Shown here one piece after another: positions 12,159-23,092 of a stretch of 64,000 nt of DNA. Origin of the DNA: Apostichopus japonicus. Lineage: Eukaryota; Echinodermata; Holothuroidea; Aspidochirotida; Stichopodidae. The stretch covers positions 17,412,265 through 17,476,264 of the forward strand of contig NC_092573.1 of NCBI RefSeq assembly GCF_037975245.1, written 5' to 3'. The first letter of the stretch is position 1, and each line of letters starts with the position of its first letter. The translations under genes were made by a program, and so were the position numbers. Below the pieces are notes generated by a model. That model saw only the letters and a program-made list of their open reading frames with translations. It was not told the DNA's origin and searched no databases.

Positions 12159-12480
12159 ATTGAAAACGTAATGAAAAGGAAAATCCAGGAAAAAACTTCC
12201 AGCCTCCACCTGGATTCCAACCCGGGCCTCCCGCTTGTACGCGGACACCCGAACCATGGATGCTGATTGTATGTCCAGAGGTTCGAAACTGGTAAGGAAG
12301 GTTGTTATTTCACTGTAGGCGTTTGTCACCTGTAACGAACAATACTAGTTCTGTTTATGGTGACATATTATGCCTTACTCTAGAGATCAAACATGATGCT
12401 AACCAACTTGAATATCATTTGTGATTCCTAAAGGCAGATCTCGAAAGAGATACTTTGAACAGACTTTATGTAAATGAAAT
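12159..12480 (-). mobile_element. tRNA-derived SINE-like copy 1
   Basis: On the minus strand a tRNA-like segment contains the B-box equivalent at 12212-12222 (one base off the consensus), followed by a non-tRNA region. It is a near-identical neighbour of copy 2, the two being offset by 360 bp over most of their length. The duplicated part includes sequence far from the tRNA-like segment, so either the whole composite element was duplicated locally or the two are independent full-length insertions. Confidence 0.65.
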
Positions 12481-12514
12481 GGAGGTAAACGACAAAGGCA
12501 AATGAATATATATA

Positions 12515-12840
12515 ATTGAAAACTTAATCAGAAGGAAAATCCAGAACAGTGAAAAAACTTCCAGCCTCCACCGGGATTCGAACCCGGGCCTCCCGCTTGT
12601 ACGCGGACCCTAACCATGGACGCTGATTGTATGTCCAGAGGTTCTTAACCGATAAGGAAGGTTGTTATTTCACTGTAGGCGTTTGTCACCTGTAACGAAC
12701 AATACTAGTTCTGTTTATGGTGACATATTATGCCTTACTCTAGAGATCAAACATGATGCTAACCAACTTGAATATCATTTGTGATTCCTAAAGGCAGATC
12801 TCGAAAGAGATACTTTGAACAGACTTTATGTTAATGAAAT
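12515..12840 (-). mobile_element. tRNA-derived SINE-like copy 2
   Basis: The minus strand carries a B-box match, GGTTCGAATCC, at 12574-12584, inside a tRNA-like fold: AGCGTCC pairs with GGAGGCT as an imperfect acceptor stem and CCCGG with CCGGG as the T stem. A and B boxes are internal RNA polymerase III promoter elements in tRNA-derived SINEs. Its last 27 bases (12814-12840) recur at 14511-14537 on the other side of the DIRS-like fragment. Confidence 0.7.
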
Positions 12841-12843
12841 ATA

Positions 12844-12890
<47 letters not shown>
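12838..12890. repeat. TA microsatellite
   Basis: A nearly uninterrupted run of about 50 alternating T/A bases sits between SINE-like copy 2 and the DIRS-like terminus. Confidence 0.9.
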
Positions 12891-12893
<3 letters not shown>

Positions 12894-14510
12894 CTTCGCT
12901 CCTCGCTTACCTGTCACCTCACAACGTTAGCACCTCATTCTACCGTGCCTATAAAGTCCTGGTAAAATAGGAACACTGTGCGCCCTCTATGACGGGACCC
13001 CCCCCGGTCACTCCTCCTCATTCTACCATTAAAAGTGTCACACGAATTTCTTGTGGAAAAATTTCCCTAGGATTGCGTCTTGGTTTTCTTTAGCGATCGT
13101 TGGAAGTTTCTTTCCTCGGATTCTTAGGAGTATTGCAGTCCTTTCCAGTCGGATAAGCATGCTTTTTGTTGAAAGGGAGGGTTTTGGGGACTGTTTTTCT
13201 TAGTGCGTTTCCGCCCTTAGGTTTTTTTTGCGTGGGTAGCAGTTCGGTGAACTGCCTGGGTTTTCCCGCCATATTCCTTCCCCACGCTTTAGGCGTGTTG
13301 TTGTATTTTCATGTTCATAGCATGTTTGCATTGTATTTCTATTCGCTATGTCTTCTCCTATATATCGCTCTGTCATGTTCTTTTTCAGCTTTTGTGTTGA
13401 TTGTTGTTAAGCCACTTTTGTAGCGTATTTCGTATTTTGCCGTTGCTAGGTTACGCGACGTACCTCTACTCACCGTTAGTTATCTCCCGTTATCTCCCGT
13501 TTTCTTGTTAGTTTGCATTGTTTTGTAAGCTTAAGAGTTAGTCTTTCCTTAATTCAAGGGTTTCTCGTAACCAGCTGAAGTGTATCAACTGGTCGATGTT
13601 TCGGCCAGGCAGAGTCTGGGAAGAACACGATCTGTGTCCTAAGTGTAGAACCTGCACCAGACGGGACCCATTCCTGGTCTGCATAAAGTTTTAGCCAGCC
13701 CAGTGGCAGGAGATAGACCAGGGTCTTACGAGTCTAGGAAGCAAGCTTCAGGGCTGGCTGGATTTGATTCCAAATGCCATCGGTGCCCCAGAAAGAGATA
13801 TAGGAGAGACGAGAGAGAGAGAGGAGGAGGGAGAAGTGGTGAGAGAGGTGGAGGAAAGTGGCCAGGACAGGGCCGAAGGAGAGGTGGAGAGAGAGGGGGG
13901 AGAGAGAGAGAAAGAGAACCCCTAACGGCCAAAGGGAAGGGCAGGAGCAAGGGCAAGGCTCCTGCCAAGAAAAGACGTCTTTAGAAGAGGCACGGCTCGG
14001 CCGGGCTAGAGGCAACGTCTCAGTCCGGGTCGCAGCAAGAGAGACCCACGGAGGGTGGGCTGCAGGCCACGGAGAGCTCGGGTCCGAGAGATTACGACCA
14101 AAGGGTCGCTGAAACGGAGCCGGTCCCATAGCAGGGGGCGGAGAGGGAGCCGGAGAGGCGGGTCCCAACTGAAATCCCGACCCGGGAAAGCAGGGGAAGA
14201 AAGACCTCCAGACCGATTTGACAGATTGAGACCGGATGATTGCAGGCTCCGGGAGCCCGGGTCCGGCGAGAGAGGCCGGAGGAGAGAGAGAGGAGAAAGA
14301 GATATTGCCCCCCAAGGTCCCGGCGCCGTCCGGATTTTATGACCAAGGGGGAAGGCAAGGGCAAGGGTCAAGGCCAATAAAATGCCCATTAGAAATTCCG
14401 ACCGAAACTGACAGAATGTCCGGGTCGAGGAGAGTGGTACCCGGCGTGGTACGCACACAGAGATGGGCTCCGGGAGCCCGGGTTCGTCGAGACCCCAGGT
14501 CCGGGGTATA
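12891..14510 (+). mobile_element. DIRS-like retroelement, 5' part only
   Basis: It starts TTACTTCGCTCCTCGC and continues with a terminal region that also opens the element at 16383 (about 90 bases alignable with small gaps). A GAG-like frame follows at 13596, then a GC- and purine-rich segment to 14510, where the element stops abruptly in SINE-like tail sequence. The RT, RNase H and recombinase parts are missing. Base composition changes sharply from the AT-rich intron, as expected for an insertion. A C-poly stretch lies near 13000. Confidence 0.7.
13596..13985 (+). pseudogene. DIRS GAG-like ORF1 remnant
   Basis: From the ATG at 13596 the frame reads MFRPGRVWEEHDLCPKCRTC and then a Cys-Cys module ending FLVC, a Cys-rich pattern I associate with the GAG-like ORF1 of DIRS-type elements. 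A TAG at 13692 interrupts it, after which the same frame continues with AQWQEIDQGL and a highly charged Glu/Arg region. A second stop occurs around 13923, and the Lys-rich end is read in another frame. The protein would normally bind element RNA. With two stops and no downstream RT this copy is dead. Confidence 0.6.
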
Positions 14511-14537
14511 TTTGAACAGACTTTATGTTAATGAAAT
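14511..14537. repeat. 27-bp direct repeat of SINE-like tail
   Basis: TTTGAACAGACTTTATG and the following ten bases are identical to 12814-12840. The DIRS-like 5' fragment and the TA run are thus bracketed by 27-bp direct repeats. Confidence 0.9.
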
Positions 14538-14795
14538 AATATAAATAAGATAAATATATATATATTTATATATATTTATATATATAAATATATTTATTTA
14601 TTTATATATATATATATAGGGTCATCATGTGATGTGATATATATGTACAGTAGTGTCATATGATATATATAGTGTCATGTGATATATATATGTCATGTCA
14701 TGTTACATAAATGTAGTGTAATGTGATATAGTGCAATGTCATATATAGTGTCATGTAATATATTTATAGTGTCATGTGATATATGTAGTGTCATA
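14538..14795. repeat. AT-rich degenerate tandem repeat
   Basis: TATATATTTA-type sequence gives way at about 14620 to irregular repeats of GTCATGTGATATATA with period about 16-25. Confidence 0.8.
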
Positions 14796-16121
14796 AAAAC
14801 AGCAAGCTTTAAATTACTGGCATAAAATCAAACCATAAACAGTGTAAACATTTGTAAGCCTGCTTGAAAGAGACCCCCATCATCAATTTACGTTAATTTT
14901 GTTTTGTTTGTTACAAGAGTGCTTTTTGTAATCTAAGTATATATTACCTTACATAAGCTAAATCGATCCTCACATTAATTTTTGTAATCTAACCTCTTTT
15001 GAATATTGCTACTACAAAACATATCTTGTTTGCGTACATCCAATAGTTGTGTCTTTTACTTTAAATGCAGTAAATGTCAAGTTATCTTTCATAAAAAGAA
15101 GTTTTAATGAGCTCTTACGATTTACTTTTGTGTTAATGTACCTTGAACTCTGAACATATAATATTTCTATTCAAGAAGATCGGAGCATTCACACAGAGGA
15201 TTATTTCCCTCATGATGTTTTTCTGGATTTTTCGATTCTCCTTCATACTCAGGTGCGAAGGAACATGGATCAAAACTGAATCAGAATCAAGAGAACGGTA
15301 CGTAAAAGGATTGAGCATTTATATGAACTTAATAACTGGCTTCAAATATTTTACCTGCCAAAGTCAACTACATTGGATGGTATTTCTTCAATTACAATAA
15401 GTTATGCAGTTACTGTAGCCAATATTATGTGATGGTTGGTTAAAGGGAAGAGAAAACAGTGTGTTTTGCATTGCTATCGCGTGACGCTGTTCAGAAACCT
15501 CCAAAGTGCATGGTCATGGTAGATTTGTAACTTTTTAAAGTTACACACAATTGGCTAGAAATGCTGAAATGGGTGCAAATTTTCGGGGACATCAATTTTT
15601 TTTTTCCAGCATATGTTTTTAGTATTGGGGTGTATGGTATTCACAGTTTGTGATAAATATGTTTAGTTTACAAATACTCATTGGGTGACTATGACAAACA
15701 CTGTCTTCCTTAGTCAAGTGTCGGTTGGCATCAAACAGATGCTTATGTTAGCTCAACACTTTAAAGTCTCTTTAAATTAACAAAGCCACAGAACTCATTC
15801 AGGAGCAATGTCTCCTTAACCAGTGGAAGGGGGAAGGGGATGGGTTGGTTAAGATCATATTGTAGGTATTTTTTTTATTTGGTACAATTTTATTATAGGT
15901 ATAGTCATTGAATGTGTATAAAAATTTGTAAAAATCCATCATAGTCTCATTTGGGATGATTCTAAAGTTTCATTTGTTACCCAGTAAAGACGGCACAGCC
16001 TAAAGTGACCAACTCTGTGAGTAATAACAATTTGTTTATTGATTGCTGTTGTATTCCTAACTGTAAACTTGTCAGCTGTGTTAAAGGGATCATGCACAGA
16101 TTCTTTCCTCCTTCTGTCTAG
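14796..16121. other. Intron 1, 3' part
   Basis: No repeat or gene signal is recognised apart from a short open frame at 15143-15400 without domain similarity. The intron ends with a pyrimidine-rich tract and TAG at 16119-16121. Confidence 0.5.
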
Positions 16122-16259
16122 GTCATCATCTCAAGTACTTCCTGATGGTTTTTCATATGGAGAGGGGAAGAAATTGATACAGCTTAGCCCTGAGGATACC
16201 AGTATGCAGAGCCCTTCCACCCCTGAAAAGAGGCCATCTCCCAAGCCTGGTCACAAAAG
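16122..16259 (+). CDS. Aster-like gene exon 2 (symmetric cassette)
   Basis: The acceptor CTGTCTAG precedes 16122 and the donor GTAACG follows 16259. The exon is 138 nt with phase 2 at both ends, so it can be included or skipped without changing frame. Its first base completes an ATG split from the previous exon. It encodes SSSQVLPDGFSYGEGKK, then LIQLSPEDTS, then MQSPSTPEKRPSPKPGHK and two bases of Arg. SPSTPE matches a motif that vertebrate GRAMD1 proteins carry upstream of GRAM; the Ser/Pro-rich basic context suggests a disordered, phosphorylatable linker. As with exon 1, the donor's TAA would stop translation if the intron were retained. Confidence 0.75.
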
Positions 16260-16576
16260 GTAACGTAACTTGTTCTTGATGTTTTGTTGTTTGGTCAATG
16301 TTATAAACGATGTTTGAATCTTGAGAAAGTACAGTATGTCAATTTTCAACACTTAGCCTCTACCATGACCATACTATCATATTTACTTCGCTCCTCGCTT
16401 TCCTGTCTCCTCACAACCTCATTCTACCGTGCCTAGTATGCCCTGGTAATCTTTTAACACTGTGCACCCTCAACGACTGCCACCTCCAATGGTGGAACAT
16501 ACCAGAGAACTGGAGCCCGATGACGGTGACGACCGAAACATCGCTTTCAGAATAGGGGGCTCATTGGAGCAATCGT

Positions 16577-17285
16577 ATGACCTGGGGAACTTGGACATTG
16601 ATAGAACAGTCCTACCACATCAACATCCTGGAGATGTTGGCGGTGAAGCAGGCCCTGGAACCCTTCCACACCCACGTACGGGACACATTGACCACCATCT
16701 CACACAATACGATGGTGGTGGCCTACATCAACCCACAGGGTGGCACCAGGTCCGAGAGATTGTGCCGTCTGGCATAAGAGATCCTGACCACAGCCGCAGA
16801 CTCCGGCATGGCCCTACAGGCCTCTCATATAGCCGGCAAAGAGAACGTGATGGCCGATGCTCTGTCCATGGGGCAGCTCGACCCCAACGAGTGGACCCTA
16901 TCACAACGAACATGGGACATGATATTCCACAAATTTGGCAGGCCTCTGATAGACCTTTTCGCGACACTGGACAACCCTAGGCTACCCACCATCTGCTCCA
17001 GGCGGTTCCAACCGCAGGTCTTCCACATAGACGCCATGTCCCTGTCGTGGGACGGACTGGAGTCTTACCTCTTCCCCCCACTTTGCATGATCAGTCAGAT
17101 ACTGAGGAAGATCCGCTGCTCCAGGGGCAGATTCATCCTAGTGGCTCCCTTCTGGCCCCACAGACCCTGGTTCGGAGAAATTCTCCAGCGCCTCCTGGAC
17201 ACACCAGCGATCCTACCGGACACGCCACACCTGCTGTTCCAGAGAGGGGGAACGCTTGCACACCCAGACATAAGGGCCTGCAATT
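16577..17285 (+). pseudogene. DIRS RNase H domain remnant
   Basis: The frame contains HINILEMLAVKQAL (RNase H acidic segment), HNTMVVAYINPQGGTRSERL and, after a TAA at about 16775, ASHIAGKENVMADALS followed by GRPLIDLFAT and FPPLCMI blocks typical of the DIRS post-RNase H region. In DIRS proteins the second block normally reads with Asp before NT (SDN); here His stands in that place, so a catalytic metal ligand is probably lost. The frame ends at a stop near 17285 and the protein continues in the next frame. Confidence 0.8.
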
Positions 17286-18429
17286 AGTTGCCTGGAAGTT
17301 GTCTGGTCTACCCTCAGACAGAGAGGACTTTCGGAGGCACGCGGTGGTGGCCGAAGCCAGAAGGAGAACAACCGTGGCGACTTACAATTCCAGTCTACAG
17401 AGATTCGGAGAGTGGTGCCGAGCGAGACAGACTCTGCCTCCCGAGGCTCCTTTAACCTTGATAGCCGACTTCCTGCTCACACTATTCGAAGAGGGGAAAC
17501 AGGTTCTCGACGATTAAGAACTACCGTTCTGCGATTGCCGCCATTCATCAGGGCTTCCCCGACGGTTCCAACTCCAGGCAGCAACAGAGAAATTGCCCAG
17601 ATACTCATGGGTTTGGCAAACAGATGCCCTCGAGTTCGACGCCTCGCCCCCTCCTGGGGACTCTCAGCGACACTGCACCCCTTGACCAAGGCGCCTTACA
17701 AACTCATGGCGAAGGCCTCTCTTGCAGTCTTCACCAAAAAGATACTGTTCCTCATTGCCCTAGCCTCGAGGAAGAGGAGTTGCCTTCATGCTCTTTCTAC
17801 AAAGAGGAACCACATACGGTTCGAGAATCAAGGGGTGCGGATGGTACCCGACCCTCCTTCATTGCCCAGAACCAGGTCCTGGCCTTCCTCCCGGGAGACA
17901 TCTTCATCCCAGAGATCAAGACCTCTCATTGATCTCCCAGGACAGACTGTGGTGTTCTGTTAGGGCCTTGAAGTGGTAACTCCACAGAATAGAAGACCTC
18001 AGGGGTACTACAACATCCCTGTTCATCCTCCCTCGAGCTCCTCACTCGTCAGCCTCGAACGATAGGTCCTTGTTCCGCTGGTTGGTGGAAACTATCTGCC
18101 CTTTTGCAAGGGGACCAGGCAGACCAAGGGCTCACGACATCAGGGGTGTCACAGCTTCTATGGCCCTGTTCGCAGGCATCCCGATAGAGGACATCCTCAA
18201 GGCGGCTGCTTGGAAGGCTCCAACCACATTCGTCCCCTGTTACTTATCTGTTACACTACAGGCTGAGTCGGCATTCGGTCACTCGGTGATGCGAGTTCTG
18301 GAGGATTCTACAGTAGGTCCCATCCCTCAGGCCTCCCACCATCGGGCAGTGCCACTCAGTGCTAAGGTTGTGAGAAGACAGTTAAGCAAGGAGCGATGTA
18401 AGTATCATAAAACTTACTGGTTTAGATAG
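17286..18429 (+). pseudogene. DIRS tyrosine recombinase remnant
   Basis: Recombinase sequence is spread over three frames: LVAWKLSGLPSDREDF to about 17515, then EIAQILMGLANRCPRVRRLA and MAKASLAVFTKKILFLIALA to about 17850, and finally RWLVETICPFARG to 18429. The last part includes RPRAHDIRGVTASMALFAG, whose H-x-x-R, with the later Trp (AAAWKAP) and Tyr (VPCYL), forms the catalytic signature of tyrosine recombinases. At least two frameshifts separate the N-terminal SAM-like, central and catalytic parts. In a live element it would integrate circular cDNA. Confidence 0.85.
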
Positions 18430-18512
18430 TTACGAGTGAGAGCTTACCTGGCTCCATTTCCCGTCACCCTCCCCCGAGGGGTGTGGGACACAGCCGGACG
18501 GGGGATTGCATA

Positions 18513-19076
18513 AAAAAATGGAACACATGTAAAGGCTGAACAGGGAGGTACTGTAGAGAAAAGATAAACAGTTGGGGACTATTTTAACTAGAGAATTGTT
18601 AAACATAGGATCAAAAAGGAATAACTGTGGGAAACATTACATAAAATCCACCTAAATAGACTACAGAATTGATATATCAATTTTTTTTGTTAAGAAATAA
18701 ATGTACTGTTATTTTGAAGGGGCTATAAGAGTGAAGCAAAAAGAAATATTGAATTATATTGAATGGAAGACGGCCTAGCTCAACCTGTGACACTATGACA
18801 ACAACAGAACAGTAGTTACAAACATGGCAAAAAAACTAAATGCTGTGCTTTTTGTAAAGTTGATAAAGTATGTTTTGCTAAGTTATCATATCCAGCAAGT
18901 TAGGGATTTATGCCATAGTTCTATGTAGTTTACAGTAGATGTTGCAGATGTTGTTGGTAATAATTGTACTGTTAATATATCTACTGGGGCTCAATAATTT
19001 GTAAATACTGCCCTTACTATGTTGGCCATTGCCTTATTAGTAGTTTTATTCCCTTTCTGTTATGTATACATGTACA
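18513..19076. other. Intron 2 segment, nothing recognised
   Basis: AT-rich sequence without domain or repeat signals. Confidence 0.5.
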
Positions 19077-19575
19077 TGTTAAAGTCTTAATACTTGTTTG
19101 CTGATGAATTTCGGTAAACAAACTTCGGAAGTAGATTCGATGTTTCTTATTCTAAATGCACTCTGACCAAGTGGGTTTAATGAAGAAAAGCAGTCACAAT
19201 CGAAAGAAAGAAATTTACTTTCTGTTGCCCTTATGGAGCGAATGCTTTACCGTAAAATCACTGCGACCGCCATATCAGCATGCTAATCACACAATTGTAA
19301 CCTACATATACTCGTACCATCCACCTTTTTGATCAAATTTCACGGGGGAAACGTCTGAAAATACCTGTTTATTCCTTGCAATGCAAGGAAATGACACAAT
19401 TTTGAAAGCTGCATCGGTAAGACGGAAAGAATGATACTATTCAAGAGAATGGATCTAACACAGGCTAGCCACGAAAGTGAAAGTAGGTCGTAGGCCTAAC
19501 GGTTGTAAACAAAACAGAGAGATTGATTGGTGCATGGCAGGCTTGCAAATTTTGATTGAAGTTTTTAGAATCCAC
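19077..19575 (+). repeat. Interspersed repeat, copy A of a ~0.5-kb family
   Basis: This segment is an inverted, diverged copy of about 48685-49182. Shared landmarks are TTAAAGTCT plus GTTTGCTGATG at one end, GACACAATTTTGAAAGC-like sequence in the middle, and GTTGTAAACAAAACAGAG near the other end. Copy B lies next to a THAP-like coding start, so the family may derive from a THAP-type DNA transposon. Confidence 0.8.
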
Positions 19576-21000
19576 AGACTCGTTAAAAGATCTGGCAAAT
19601 TTTATTCAGCTCAAAATGTTTAACGACACATAACTTCACAGGTCTTTTAGGGCAGTAAGCTGAATAGGTCGAAGTTAAAATTTGGCGAACACACATTGAA
19701 ACTTTAAAGCTCTTGTTCTTATGTCAGCTTTCAAGTCCTTAAGAGTTCAAACATTATTTTGAGGATTTCTCATTATGTAAATTTAGGCCTTTGTCTTCTT
19801 TGAATGTAAAACATTTTGTCCTCCGAGTTCTGACAGACCGGTAAGCAAATCCATTAACTCCAGAAGAAAATAGTTCAACTCTTTGATGTTTATTTGTCTT
19901 TGCTCGATGACATTCTCATCTTTTCTCACAATGATCAGTATTCTTTGAGTTTGGAAGGGCATTGAGTACATCTCTAATTTATGGTATGACTGTATAGTGT
20001 TGTCTTATGTGCAAGTTCACTGCTCCACTATCCACGATTACCCACAAATACGACGGCCAAATTCAGCCAGATTGCGTACAGTGTGTGGCCAGCTCTAGCA
20101 ATGTAAGAGCAACTCTGTATTACTCAATATGTCATCAACATAGAGAAAGTGGATAGAAATTGTGATTCATCAGTGTTAGATTATTGATATCTTTTTGCAT
20201 ACCACATAAATTTGAATTTGAATTATTTGTTAAAACATTACAGACTTGAGTCTAGTCCTTAGAAACAATAGTCACTACTGCACTATCCCTTTGGAGAATC
20301 TCATGATACTTTCTTGTGAACTTGAGTATTTTTCTTTTTTCCAAGAATAGTATCAAGTTGCTACTCCTTTATAAATAGCACTGACTTGCACTCTACCAGT
20401 GCAATGACAAATCAAGAATGTTTTTTCCAAGAAAATGTTGTTTTTTCCGGAGTAAATGTTATTGGGGCTGTAAAATAGGTTCTTCCTTGAACTGTACATT
20501 TCCCTACCTTAACATAAATCTTGAATATAAGGAATGTCCAATTGAGAAAGGTCTTCCCTGGTCAGTAGAAAGATTTGACCATTATTTGACCCAGTGGAAA
20601 CTGTTAGAGGTAAAAAGAAACAAAAATATGGCTGAGGATGCTATGTCTTGTATTTATGTCCTTTCTGTCATATTGTCCTTCCTCTTCAAAGCTTAGGTGA
20701 AGTGTATCACTCGTCATGGTGCTTGCTTTCTGGAATTCTGAGAGAGATATGAAAGCAAGTTTTAGCAAATGGGATAAGCTATGCTTTGAGGATTTAACTT
20801 TGTAATGGAATTAAATTGTTAGTTATTCTTCTAGTAGTACATTTTCAAATGGTAGAGAATGTGATTCATAAGAAAGACAAAAGTTATTCCCTACTGCTGG
20901 TTGGAACTCCCCATCTTAATATTTTATCCTAAAATATCCTAAAACATTAGACTAGACAGGGGAAATTTTGAAAAATTTGTTTTGGTTGTCCCTTAGACAA
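19576..21000. other. Intron 2 segment, nothing recognised
   Basis: Short open frames only (for example 20418-20696), without domain similarity, splice support or repetition. Confidence 0.5.
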
Positions 21001-21360
21001 CCAGGCATGTGCGGCGATCATGGGGGGGGGGGACGGGGGGACATGTCCCCCAATATTTTATGGTGTTGCTATGAATAGAAAATAATGTGTGAGATTATTT
21101 ATCCAAATCATGTTTGGCGGTGGCTAAAACTTCATCCAACATGCTGCATGAGGTAAATGACTCTTCGTGGTCGTTTCTGTGCACTGTGACCGTATAGCAT
21201 GTTGTCACTCATGATTATTATCATGTCTGTACATCTCTTGTTTATGAGTGTAAGTACGTGCAATCGTATACAGTGACGTAGCCAGGAATTTGAAAGGGGG
21301 GGGAGCACATTTGATATGGGGGAGGGGTCTAAGGGGAGGAGGTGTCCCCCTCCCCTTTGA
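21001..21360. repeat. G/C-run-containing interspersed repeat fragments
   Basis: Two segments carry long G or C runs (21026-21052 and 21294-21355) with the phrase GTGACGTAGCCAGG at about 21274. This looks like the degenerate end of an invertebrate interspersed repeat. Similar G/C-run segments lie near 29895-29930 and 33240-33290. The family is not identified. Confidence 0.45.
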
Positions 21361-22129
21361 GATATTTTTGAACAATTGAAGGTCCTTAGTTGCGATCTGG
21401 TGCATGTTTTGCCAGTTTCATCATTTTCATATGATATCATATTATCAGCAGATTTTGTTTGAATTCTTTTACAGGTTCTTTTACATATTATATCAGAAAG
21501 ACAAAAATATAGCGCTCTTTTAAACATTTTCCAGTAGGATGATTCTTGTTTATTGTCCAATGTATGGAAATTTGATGAACTTAACTGATGGACAATATAA
21601 ACTTTCCTTTTTTTTTTTTAAGACAGCCAGATGTGCAGTGGCCTAAAAACAAATATCGTTTTCGCAGCATATTTTTTAGTATTTTTTTAAAGCCTTTATA
21701 AGAGGTTTAAATATTTGTACACCAATAAATTAACTTTGTCTGAATTTTCGAAAATTCCCTGACCAACACTCTTCATCATACTTCCCTCTACTCGTGCAAT
21801 TTTGACTGGTCTGTTAGGGGTTGAAGGGGGTTTTTCTATATTGGTTGTCCATTAGATGAAATTTTGTGCAACATTATGGGTATGTTTTGAAGTGAATTTA
21901 CTATTCAAATTCTGAAAAAATAATGGGCTTAAAAACCTTGAAAAGTGGGGCTGATGGGTATTGTGGGCGGTTACGCAGTATTACATACAAAGGGCAATGA
22001 TCCACATGAGATGCGATGAGGTCGAACATGATGTGTGACTGGTGACACTCTTGAAAAAGGTTATGGATGAAAATAAACTATTGGGAAAAACTTTGTTCTC
22101 AGGCAAAAGTGTTCATCTGGTTGGTCATT
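21361..22129. other. Intron 2 segment, nothing recognised
   Basis: No gene or clear repeat structure is visible. Confidence 0.45.
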
Positions 22130-22275
22130 TTCAAGCCCGAGAAGTGCCATTTCCGGTGATCTGAGGGGCTATCAAAACCAGAATTTTTCTTGTGCGCTGT
22201 GCGCCAACCAATGGTGGCGCTCCGCTTTGATAGTAATTCGTGCCCCCCGGTTAGAAAATCCTGGATACGTGCCTG
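22130..22275. repeat. Interspersed repeat fragment, copy 1
   Basis: It shares CCATTTCCGG, TTCTTGTGCGCTGTGCGCC-like and CAATGGTGGCGCTCCG blocks and an AAAATCCTGG end with 47605-47735 in the same orientation. Confidence 0.7.
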
Positions 22276-22639
22276 CAACCAGGCCTTACTTGTTGGTTGT
22301 CTGAACAGTGTTTGAAAACTTGTAGCAAACTAACAAGGCTGACCAATGTGTACACTGTATGAGAAATGTGTAGCTTTGGTGAATACAGTAGAACACCAGC
22401 TTTAGGGATTAAACCATGTTATCACTTTACCATTTTTTTTTGTTAGTTACAATGCAATTTAAATTTGATGTAAACAACCAGTTGTCCATCGGACGACCTC
22501 CAGTGCTGATTTCATTGTCCAAACAGAAATTTGGTCATCTCAGAAAACCAGTCTACCATTAAATATTTTCCCTGCTAGATGAACTCTTCAATACTCCTTT
22601 AAATGGATTGCATCTATGGCGGACCATCAGTCGCAAATC
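22276..22639. other. Intron 2 spacer
   Basis: Nothing recognised. Confidence 0.4.
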
Positions 22640-23092
22640 ATGGGAGATTGACTTATACCGATTTAAATCGACATATACCAGTTTCCTTCGACTTATACCA
22701 GTTTCCAGCAGCTGAAATTGACTTCTACCGATTTAAATCGACATATACCAGTTTAATTCGACATATCATCGATTTAAATCGACATATACCAATTTAAATT
22801 GATGATAAGTAAAATAATTCGGTATATGTCAATTTAAATCGATGATATGTAGAATGAAACTGGTATATGTCGATTTAAATCAATGATATGTAGAATGAAA
22901 CTGGTATATGTCGATTTAAATCGACATATACCAGTTAAATTCGACTTATACCAGTTTAAATCGACATATACCAATTTAAATCGATGATATGTAAAATAAA
23001 TCGATGATATGTCCATTTAAATCGCCATCTACCAGTTTAAATCGATGATATGTCGAATTAAATCAGTAGAAGTCAATTTCCGTGGACGTGGA
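22640..23092. repeat. Palindromic mosaic of a ~22-bp motif in both orientations
   Basis: Repeated units such as TTTAAATCGACATATACCAG alternate with their reverse complements and with a CGATGATATGTC variant. The start of one block (GAAATTGACTTCTACCGAT, from 22709) is the inverse of the end of the cluster (near 23065-23092). Many internal segments can form hairpins. There is no coding content. Confidence 0.9.

Larger units (their letters stand above)
16383..18512 (+). mobile_element. DIRS-like retroelement, internally deleted (RNase H + tyrosine recombinase)
   Basis: It begins with the same terminal sequence as 12891 (TTACTTCGCTCCTCGC), but after about 100 bp jumps directly into the RNase H domain, so the GAG and RT regions are deleted. 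RNase H is followed by a tyrosine recombinase frame and a 3' terminal region near 18430-18512 containing CTCCCCCGAGGGGTGTGGG. DIRS elements integrate through a circular intermediate with a tyrosine recombinase and leave no target duplication, and none is seen. Several frameshifts and stops make it non-autonomous. Confidence 0.85.

Noticed and set aside
12574-12584. Functional tRNA gene
   Set aside because: The tRNA-like fold has mismatches in the acceptor stem and an irregular anticodon loop, and it is part of a duplicated SINE-like unit.
13703-14544. Several overlapping Arg/Glu/Gly-rich frames on both strands
   Set aside because: Low-complexity, purine- and GC-rich part of the DIRS-like fragment; only the GAG-like start at 13596 has recognisable content.
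21132-21560. 142-codon minus-strand frame
   Set aside because: It runs through G/C-run repeat sequence and its composition is low-complexity in the middle.
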